Assembly (NCBI GenBank): GCA_003266145.1
Contig: MVJJ01000005.1
Span: forward strand, 1 to 10,294
Source of the DNA: Methanosphaera sp. SHI613
Lineage (GTDB): Archaea; Methanobacteriota; Methanobacteria; Methanobacteriales; Methanobacteriaceae
Direction: 5' to 3'
Length of the DNA stretch: 10,294 nt
Of the stretch, positions 6,207 through 10,294 are shown piece after piece. The notes under the pieces were generated by a model that saw only the letters and a program-made list of their open reading frames with translations, did not search any database and was not told where the DNA came from. The translations under genes were made by a program, and so were the position numbers. The number at the start of each line of letters is the position of its first letter. Position 1 is the stretch's first letter.

Positions 6207-6223
6207 TAAATCATGATTTATAT
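6207..6223 (-). promoter_or_regulatory. TATA box and overlapping palindromic operator of the CPBP gene
   Basis: TAAATCATGATTTA (6207-6220) is a perfect 14-bp palindrome. On the minus strand ATATAAAT (6223-6216) reads as a TATA box at its edge. Transcription from it would start near 6194 and give a leader of about 20 bases with the G-rich ribosome binding site. The overlap suggests a site where a dimeric regulator would block TBP/TFB. The half-site AATCAT recurs upstream. Confidence 0.45.
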
Positions 6224-6366
6224 CTTATTTTTGAGATTATATGGGTTGAATATCTTAAATTTAATCATTTGAATCATCAATTCTAGTAAGATAATCTTAT
6301 GATTTGTTTATAATCATTATTAAAAGTATATTCTATTATTCAAGTAATATCAATTATGAATCGTAT

Positions 6367-6384
6367 AAAAAAAGAGATAAAAAA
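6367..6384 (-). terminator. Oligo-T tracts downstream of the adhesin-like gene
   Basis: On the minus strand two T-rich tracts (about six and seven T, separated by ATCTC) lie about 85-100 bases past the TAG stop of the adhesin-like gene. They fit an archaeal multi-tract terminator. There is no hairpin. Confidence 0.4.
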
Positions 6385-6468
6385 GTGGGTTAAATTGGAT
6401 TTAAATTTATTTTTTGTGCTGGTTTTTTCTTATGGATTTAACAATGACAATTTTTTTCTATGTGTATC

Positions 6469-7881
6469 CTATTTTATGCTCATTCTGGCTGATTTATGTG
6501 TACTCTGATGCTTTTCATCACCTTCATAGATTACTTCTATATTTTTGCTTTCATTATCGGTAGGCATGTAATCTATGGAATATTCTCCATTGCTGTCTGT
6601 ATGGACCATAAATTCTTTATCTTCAATCTTGATTTTTACAATTGCGTTGGATATTGGCTTATTGTCCTCATCAACTAACGTTCCGTTAATGACCGTTTTT
6701 TCATTCTCTACTATATTGTTGTCTAAGTTCACATCCAATTTTGTATCCTTTTTCTCATCATTTGACGTGGTATTGGTGGAATTATGTGTGTTATTAGTTG
6801 TGTTATTGGTTGTAGGTGTATTATTTTCTGTATGGTTATCTTTGTCTTTTTTATCATCACTTGTCGTATTGTTTTTATCCTCCTTATCGGGGTGTGTATT
6901 GTTTGTATCATTATTAGTTATATTATTATGTGTGTCATTTAGGCTTTTATTCTCATCAGGGGTGTTGTTTATTGTAGTATTATTTCTTGAAGAGTTATGT
7001 GTTGTAGTGTTATTAATGCTCTGATTGTCATCGTGACGTGTGGTTGTGTTGTTGTTTTCCTGTTTAACTTGAGCGGTTGTGTTGTTTGCAGTAACGTTAT
7101 CATCCGTTAAATTATCTTTTTTGTCGTTTCTATCAAAAAGCCAACTGAATATTGAATTACGTATGTCATGATTGTCGTTGGTCTTTTCGGTCGTATTGTT
7201 TTTCGTATGGTTATTTTCGGATTGTGTAGTATTGCTGTTGCCGTCTTCATTTGTGGTGTTGTTTACCACTTCAAAGAATGTGTTATTGTAGCAACCATAG
7301 TAATCATCGCTTTCATCAAATACCACACTTACATTCTGACTTCCATTTTCAGTATCATTATACTCTAAAGTATAGCTACCGTCATGTTTTGTTCTTACGT
7401 TGAATTCATTATTTGCTATTTTAACAGTTATTTCACAGTTACTCAATGGATTGTCTGATTCATCAAGCAAATAACCCTTTATAACTGTACTTTCACCACT
7501 TATTACGGGACTTTTTGCCGTAACGTTGATGTTCGTATTTATTTTGCTTGGAGTTTGAATTACCTCTGGGGTATTATTTATATCGGTAGTGTTGTCTGTT
7601 GTATTATTTTCATATGGGATGATGTTCGTATCATTATTGTATGGCAGTACCGATGATACCGCAAAGATTAATACCAATAACAAACAGCATACTCCAATTA
7701 TTTTTTTCTCAGTCGATAAGTTTTTAATATCATCAAACAGGCCCTCATTTTTTTCATGTGTTCTGGTTGTAGAGCTGTTTGATTTTGTAGGATATCGTGG
7801 AGCCGGTTCAAGCTTCTTACCACAATTATCACATGTCTTATTAATATTTGGGTTTATATGACCACAATTATCACATATCAT
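6469..7881 (-). CDS. Zinc-ribbon, membrane-anchored adhesin-like protein with two Ig-like domains
   Basis: The product is 470 residues. Residues 1-23 form a zinc ribbon (CDNCG, CDNCG). One TM helix lies at about 61-80. An extracellular part follows: Ig-like domain A (about 117-206), a low-complexity Asn/Thr/Asp-rich stretch (about 207-380), and Ig-like domain B (about 382-470). The two domains are clear duplicates: VIKGYLLDESDNPLSN in A matches VINGTLVDEDNKPISN in B, and each continues with a KIxxxEFxVxT strand and a DGSYTLEY or NGEYSIDY strand. They resemble the carboxypeptidase-regulatory/Big-type repeats of methanogen adhesins. I count about 40 N-x-S/T sequons outside the membrane, so heavy N-glycosylation is likely. 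GGAGG lies six bases before the ATG. The zinc ribbon would remain in the cytoplasm. Its likely role is surface contact or spacing; its ligand is unknown. Confidence 0.87.
   Translation of the reverse strand: MICDNCGHINPNINKTCDNCGKKLEPAPRYPTKSNSSTTRTHEKNEGLFDDIKNLSTEKKIIGVCCLLLVLIFAVSSVLPYNNDTNIIPYENNTTDNTTDINNTPEVIQTPSKINTNINVTAKSPVISGESTVIKGYLLDESDNPLSNCEITVKIANNEFNVRTKHDGSYTLEYNDTENGSQNVSVVFDESDDYYGCYNNTFFEVVNNTTNEDGNSNTTQSENNHTKNNTTEKTNDNHDIRNSIFSWLFDRNDKKDNLTDDNVTANNTTAQVKQENNNTTTRHDDNQSINNTTTHNSSRNNTTINNTPDENKSLNDTHNNITNNDTNNTHPDKEDKNNTTSDDKKDKDNHTENNTPTTNNTTNNTHNSTNTTSNDEKKDTKLDVNLDNNIVENEKTVINGTLVDEDNKPISNAIVKIKIEDKEFMVHTDSNGEYSIDYMPTDNESKNIEVIYEGDEKHQSTHKSARMSIK
6742..7263 (-). repeat. 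Low-complexity Asn/Thr/Asp-rich coding tract
   Basis: This tract encodes residues about 207-380 of the adhesin-like protein. It consists mainly of Asn, Thr, Asp, Lys and His codons in irregular NNT and NTT units rather than a strict period. The coding strand is strongly A/C-rich and G-poor, which makes the opposite strand rich in GT and produces long spurious open frames there. Such tracts are prone to length variation by slippage. Confidence 0.75.
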
Positions 7882-7887
7882 TTGCTT

Positions 7888-7966
7888 CCTCCGTAAATAT
7901 GCTTGTGGATTTTATTACATTATTTTTTCGCATTTTCTTATTATATTGTAGGTAATATTTATATAT
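7888..7966 (-). promoter_or_regulatory. Promoter and ribosome binding site of the adhesin-like gene
   Basis: On the minus strand TATATATAAATATT (about 7967-7954) is a strong TATA element. It predicts a start near 7932 and a leader of about 50 bases. GGAGG at 7892-7888 lies six bases before the ATG at 7881 and fixes that start. Confidence 0.5.
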
Positions 7967-8002
7967 ATAATTATATGCTAAAAAATGAAAAGTGATTTTC
8001 GA

Positions 8003-8014
8003 GAACATATGTTC
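8003..8014. promoter_or_regulatory. 12-bp perfect palindrome in a divergent promoter region
   Basis: GAACATATGTTC is a perfect palindrome located between the divergent promoters of the adhesin-like gene and the 77-residue gene. It lies inside a wider inverted repeat formed by TGATTTTC (7993-8000) and GAAAATCA (8043-8050). This looks like a binding site for a dimeric regulator, but no regulator is identified. Confidence 0.4.
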
Positions 8015-8084
8015 CCATCATATCAAAAGAATTATTATTTATGAAAATCATAGTATTATTATCGAACAATAAAAGATTAACAAC

Positions 8085-8098
8085 GATAATATATACAT
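8085..8098 (+). promoter_or_regulatory. TATA element of the 77-residue gene
   Basis: GATAATATATACAT is centred about 25 bases before the expected transcription start near 8117. This gives a very short leader before the ATG at 8123. The only translation signal is the weak GTGGT at 8112-8116. Confidence 0.45.
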
Positions 8099-8122
8099 AA
8101 AATAAAATTGTGTGGTAACTAG

Positions 8123-8356
8123 ATGAATCAAATTGTATATGAAATAGTGGTATTTCTCCATCTAATGGGATATCATGACACTAAACTTAAATTACTGACA
8201 AACATGTATAAAAATAAACTGGAAATTGAGAATGAAGCTATCATACAAATAATCAATGATGTGATTGTTGATTTGAAAAAAAGAAACGCTCATGAATCAA
8301 TAATCGCTAATCTGGACAATTATATTAATATTATCAACAATGAAAGTCAATATTAA
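8123..8356 (+). CDS. Small helical protein of unknown function
   Basis: The product is 77 residues and I do not recognise it. It begins with a hydrophobic stretch (IVYEIVVFLHLMGY, about 4-17). Two amphipathic helices rich in Asn, Lys, Ile and Glu follow, including NEAIIQIINDVIVDLKKR (37-54) and SIIANLDNYINIINN. There is no signal peptide, cysteine pair or clear motif. It could be a small cytoplasmic helical-bundle protein or a membrane-associated one. Support for its being real: a well-placed TATA element, an ATG start and an oligo-T tract after the stop. It is transcribed alone and divergently from the adhesin-like gene, sharing a promoter region that holds a 12-bp palindrome. Confidence 0.6.
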   Translation: MNQIVYEIVVFLHLMGYHDTKLKLLTNMYKNKLEIENEAIIQIINDVIVDLKKRNAHESIIANLDNYINIINNESQY

Positions 8357-8363
8357 TGACATC

Positions 8364-8370
8364 TTTTTTT
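8364..8370 (+). terminator. Oligo-T terminator of the 77-residue gene
   Basis: Seven T occur seven bases after the stop codon at 8356, followed by further T-rich tracts up to about 8391. This is a typical archaeal termination region. Confidence 0.5.
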
Positions 8371-8453
8371 CTAAATTTTATTTAAATTTTTATCAGAATC
8401 TTATTTTAAGCTTTTACTAATTGATTTTAATTATGAAAAATAGCCTGATTGTT

Positions 8454-8460
8454 AAAAAAA
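8454..8460 (-). terminator. Oligo-T tract downstream of the alpha/beta hydrolase gene
   Basis: On the minus strand a run of seven T lies about 80 bases past the stop of the hydrolase gene. It is the first T-run of that length in this direction. The convergent gap 8357-8539 holds nothing else that I can support. Confidence 0.4.
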
Positions 8461-8539
8461 GGATAATGAGGATATTATTATTTATGGAGAATATAATTGA
8501 TACAAAAGATAGTGTTTAAAAGCATAATTTAAGGAATTA

Positions 8540-9262
8540 TTATGAAGAGGTACCTTCAATAAACTCCAATATTTTAGCTTTAGTTTGTCTTATCTGTTCA
8601 TCAGGGCTTATTGTAGCGTTATAATCTCCATTCTGCATTCCATATGAACCGAATTGAGCATGATTTGCTCCGTCAATGACATATTCAGTGTAATTGGAAT
8701 GTATGTTTTTCTTGGCATCCTCATATTTTTCTTTGTTGAGTACATTGTCTTTGCTTCCGTAGACTGATAATATGGGTACCTTATTTATATCTTCGGTTGA
8801 ATATGCTGCAAGCAGTATCAGACCTTTAATGTTGTCTTCATGTTTTTTGGTATAACTTGCCGCCGATGTTCCACCTAATGAATGTCCGGACATGTAATAA
8901 TTGGAGTAGTTATAGCTATTGTTTGAGATTATCTCATCTGCAGAGTCCATATTAATTATCGCCAGGTTAAACGGCATCTTAACTATAAAACAGTCAACTC
9001 CACTATTTGATAGATTCATCAGAAGCGGTAGATAAGATGTATATTCAACTTTTGCTCCAGGATAGAATATCAATGCAGTATCACAACCGGGACCATCCAG
9101 TAACAGTCCGTTTGTAGTATTTATCACCGAGACATTACCACTACCATTTATCAAATCAATAGTGTTATCACTTGCAGGGTAATAATCAGTTAAATAATAA
9201 ATGCCATAACATAGCAGGATAATCAGTACTAATACTACCAGTGCTTTAATCTTTTTATTCAT
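8540..9262 (-). CDS. Membrane-anchored or secreted alpha/beta hydrolase
   Basis: The product is 240 residues from the chosen start. A signal-anchor helix (KKIKALVVLVLIILLCYGIYYL) occupies about 3-24, so the enzyme acts outside the membrane. The alpha/beta hydrolase fold shows a complete triad: nucleophile Ser128 in GHSLGG, Asp172 in YGSKD, and His201 in GANHAQFG. The end GDYNATISPDEQ is typical of the Abhydrolase_5 (PF12695) group, whose members are esterases or lipase-like enzymes; the substrate is unknown. The ATG at 9262 is preferred because the signal anchor then begins at once. In-frame ATGs at 9271 and 9328 are possible, the latter directly abutting the stop of the upstream gene, and no good ribosome binding site settles the matter. 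It probably forms a transcription unit with the gene at 9329-9766. Confidence 0.88.
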   Translation of the reverse strand: MNKKIKALVVLVLIILLCYGIYYLTDYYPASDNTIDLINGSGNVSVINTTNGLLLDGPGCDTALIFYPGAKVEYTSYLPLLMNLSNSGVDCFIVKMPFNLAIINMDSADEIISNNSYNYSNYYMSGHSLGGTSAASYTKKHEDNIKGLILLAAYSTEDINKVPILSVYGSKDNVLNKEKYEDAKKNIHSNYTEYVIDGANHAQFGSYGMQNGDYNATISPDEQIRQTKAKILEFIEGTSS

Positions 9263-9328
9263 TGTAATCATTCTTTTAAATTCTTTAAAAGTTAATAAAA
9301 AAATAGTTTTTGAGTAAATGTTACTCAT

Positions 9329-9766
9329 TTATTTCAAATCAAATGTTTTTTCATAGAACGCATCCACGGCATAAGTTCCGTTTCCAAGTTTCTGTTCCGG
9401 ACTTAGTTTTTCTTTGAAGATACTTATCTTGATTTTCTTAGGTGTCATATTCTCGGTATTATCCTGCATGGTGATATTCTCCGTAACAGGAATGCCACCT
9501 ATGGTTACGTTTTCAAGTACTGTACTTGAATTACCGACATACTTGTCATCACTTGTATATAATGCATATTCACAGTCAAGTACTTCAAAGTTTCCACCGG
9601 CTGCCAGTGAATAATTCAACATATAACCGGTAGAATTTGATTCTGTCTTTGTAATTAGATTCGGATTTACCACATCAACGCCTGCATTGTTGTATACTAC
9701 GGTTAACGTAAAAATTATTAAAAGCAGTGCGGTAACAAATATTACAAATGCATGTTTGTTGTTCAT
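9329..9766 (-). CDS. Small membrane-anchored extracytoplasmic protein, family unknown
   Basis: The product is 145 residues. A signal-anchor helix (HAFVIFVTALLLIIFTLTVVY, about 5-25) precedes a beta-rich extracytoplasmic domain of about 120 residues with several N-glycosylation sequons (NST, NYS, NSS, NVT, NIT, NMT, NGT). Strand-like segments such as GYMLNYSLAAGGNFEVLDCEY, KKIKISIFKE and GTYAVDAFYEKTFDL suggest a small beta-sandwich, but I recognise no family. The ATG at 9766 has a strong GGGAGGAG site upstream. It is the first gene of a unit with the alpha/beta hydrolase, whose open frame begins at the base after this stop. A joint role at the cell surface is inferred from linkage only. Confidence 0.8.
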   Translation of the reverse strand: MNNKHAFVIFVTALLLIIFTLTVVYNNAGVDVVNPNLITKTESNSTGYMLNYSLAAGGNFEVLDCEYALYTSDDKYVGNSSTVLENVTIGGIPVTENITMQDNTENMTPKKIKISIFKEKLSPEQKLGNGTYAVDAFYEKTFDLK

Positions 9767-9773
9767 ATACTCT

Positions 9774-9830
9774 CCTCCCTTTTCTCATTAAAAATAAAAA
9801 TATCAATATATTTTTTTCTATTATAATATT
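9774..9830 (-). promoter_or_regulatory. Promoter and ribosome binding site of the 145-residue gene
   Basis: AATATTATAA on the minus strand (9830-9821) is a candidate TATA element giving a start near 9800. AGGGAGG at 9780-9774 is a strong ribosome binding site seven bases before the ATG at 9766. Confidence 0.4.
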
Positions 9831-9868
9831 GTATTTAATCGTTTAAAAAAATTATTAAATAGGTATTG

Positions 9869-9918
9869 AATATATGTATATTTAGACAACAATTTCAATA
9901 CTAAAAAAAAGTGGTGAT
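9869..9918 (+). promoter_or_regulatory. Promoter and start-deciding ribosome binding site of the TTG-initiated gene
   Basis: AATATATGTATATT (9869-9882) is a TATA-like element that would start transcription near 9902. GGTGAT (9913-9918) is a perfect match to part of the anti-Shine-Dalgarno complement and ends four bases before the TTG at 9923. The in-frame GTG codons at 9911 and 9914 overlap this site and so are unlikely starts. Confidence 0.5.
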
Positions 9919-9922
9919 AATC

Positions 9923-10255
9923 TTGTGGACTGATGAAATAATAGATATTAATAATAATTTGAACTATCTGGTTAGATTAATAGAAGATATGAGAGTGGAT
10001 CTTAAGGATTTATATAACATGGAATTGGATGATTCATCCATAGAATCAAACGTAAATACAAACGTGGCCCTTATTCAATCTGATTTGGGTGAAATCTCTG
10101 AAAATATGTCTAAGGAAGACGTTTATTCCGGTAAGGATGATGTAGTCGGTGCCATTGAAAAATTAGGTTCATACATAAATGATCTTGATTCAAAAATGGA
10201 TAAAAATAATGAACTCTTAAGTGAATTGATAACTGTCCTCAAAGAAAAAAAGTAG
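9923..10255 (+). CDS. Small acidic helical/coiled-coil protein, TTG start
   Basis: The product is 110 residues from the TTG at 9923, beginning (M)WTDEIIDINNNLNYLVRLIEDM. I recognise no family. It is rich in Asp, Glu, Asn and Leu with no Cys, no His and no TM segment. Heptad-like hydrophobic spacing occurs in INNNLNYLVRLIEDMRVDL (about 8-26) and again in IEKLGSYINDLDSKMDKNNE (about 77-96), suggesting two coiled-coil helices joined by a Ser/Asn/Val-rich middle. It probably acts in the cytoplasm in a self-assembled or partner-bound form. The start follows from the perfect GGTGAT site four bases upstream; a GTG at 9911 would add four residues. It is divergent from the 145-residue gene, with a strong dyad just after its stop. 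Confidence 0.72.
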   Translation: MWTDEIIDINNNLNYLVRLIEDMRVDLKDLYNMELDDSSIESNVNTNVALIQSDLGEISENMSKEDVYSGKDDVVGAIEKLGSYINDLDSKMDKNNELLSELITVLKEKK

Positions 10256-10256
10256 G

Positions 10257-10282
10257 TAAGTTAATTTATTGTAATTAACTTA
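10257..10282 (+). terminator. Hairpin downstream of the small acidic protein gene
   Basis: TAAGTTAATT (10257-10266) and AATTAACTTA (10273-10282) form a perfect 10-bp stem with a six-base loop, starting two bases after the stop. No T-run follows, so it may act as a bidirectional terminator or RNA-stabilising hairpin rather than a classical intrinsic terminator. Confidence 0.5.
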
Positions 10283-10294
10283 ATATGGAAGACC

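Larger units (their letters stand above)
6173..6468. other. 296-base intergenic region between the CPBP and adhesin-like genes
   Basis: This stretch has no supportable gene. Its left half holds the CPBP promoter, a 14-bp palindrome and a cluster of AATCAT/ATGATT hexamers. An inverted repeat with 9-base arms, ACTAGAATT (6199-6207) and AATTCTAGT (6279-6287), spans part of this cluster. Its right half holds the minus-strand oligo-T tracts (6367-6373 and 6379-6384 read as A on the plus strand) that probably end the adhesin-like transcript. Confidence 0.6.

Noticed and set aside
6356..6508. Plus-strand 50-codon frame encoding a Phe/Leu-rich peptide (MNRIKKEIKKWVKL...).
   Set aside because: It overlaps the end of the adhesin-like gene and runs through its oligo-T terminator region. 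Its hydrophobic composition is explained by the T-rich strand, and it lacks a good ribosome binding site.
6575..7024. Plus-strand 149-codon frame of mostly Val, Leu, Ser and Phe.
   Set aside because: It is the antisense reading of the Asn/Thr-rich tract, whose GT-rich complement has few stop codons. The frames at 6496-6678, 6729-6911 (-), 7168-7368 and 7589-7861 are shadows of the same gene.
6742..7263. Possible CRISPR-like or tandem repeat array because of recurring TTATT/GTGTT units.
   Set aside because: The units are irregular and in frame with Asn/Thr codons. There is no constant repeat with unique spacers, so it is a low-complexity coding tract.
8433..8519. Plus-strand 28-codon frame in the convergent gap (MKNSLIVKKR...).
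   Set aside because: It is too short to support, without a ribosome binding site or recognisable pattern, and sits in a region of terminator tracts.
9414..9614. Plus-strand open frame of 66 codons.
   Set aside because: It is antisense to the 145-residue membrane-anchored protein, which has a strong ribosome binding site and a clear signal anchor.
1..10294. Mobile element or prophage flanking the Xre/ImmA cassette.
   Set aside because: No integrase, transposase, terminal inverted repeats or tRNA-derived attachment site is visible inside the window. The left boundary of the cassette is too close to the window edge to judge.

Overview
The window looks like a piece of the chromosome of an AT-rich methanogenic archaeon of the order Methanobacteriales, most likely Methanosphaera or a close relative such as Methanobrevibacter. 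I infer this from the very low GC content, archaeal TATA-type promoter elements, GGAGGTGAT-type ribosome binding sites, oligo-T terminators, N-terminal zinc ribbons fused to a membrane anchor and an extracytoplasmic domain, a DUF438/hemerythrin/PAS protein, and a surface protein dense in N-glycosylation sequons. No rRNA, tRNA, transposase, CRISPR array or phage gene was seen.

Layout. (1) Positions 66-1532 (+) hold a tight three-gene operon: a Xre-type HTH regulator, an ImmA/IrrE-type zinc peptidase and a PIN-like protein. This is a toxin-antitoxin/defence-type cassette, and the PIN-like protein seems to lack its first catalytic aspartate. (2) Positions 1739-3583 (-) hold two separate genes: a zinc-ribbon, membrane-anchored M14/aspartoacylase-like protein, and a three-TM protein with a ComEA-like helix-hairpin-helix domain predicted to face the cytoplasm. 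(3) Positions 3747-5018 (+) encode a DUF438-hemerythrin-PAS sensor-like protein, divergent from the HhH gene and closed by a hairpin terminator. (4) Positions 5040-6172 (-) hold a CPBP intramembrane protease followed by a small one-TM protein with an Asn/Gln-rich tail. The region upstream has a 14-bp perfect palindrome on the TATA box and a cluster of AATCAT hexamers. (5) Positions 6469-7881 (-) encode an adhesin-like protein: zinc ribbon, TM helix, Ig-like domain, about 170 residues of Asn/Thr/Asp-rich sequence, and a second copy of the Ig-like domain. (6) Position 8123 starts a 77-residue orphan gene (+). (7) Positions 8540-9766 (-) form a two-gene unit: a small anchored extracytoplasmic protein and an anchored alpha/beta hydrolase with an intact Ser-Asp-His triad. 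(8) Positions 9923-10255 (+) encode a small acidic helical protein that probably starts at TTG, followed by a strong dyad.

Taken together, this is an accessory region with one defence-like cassette next to a run of cell-envelope genes. Seven of the thirteen genes encode membrane-inserted or membrane-anchored proteins, all on the minus strand; five of these expose domains or tails beyond the membrane. The most interesting points are the catalytically odd PIN member of the Xre/ImmA cassette, the cytoplasm-facing membrane-tethered HhH protein, the substituted M14-like domain, and the operator-like dyads in three promoter regions. Nothing here is clearly a wholly new system.
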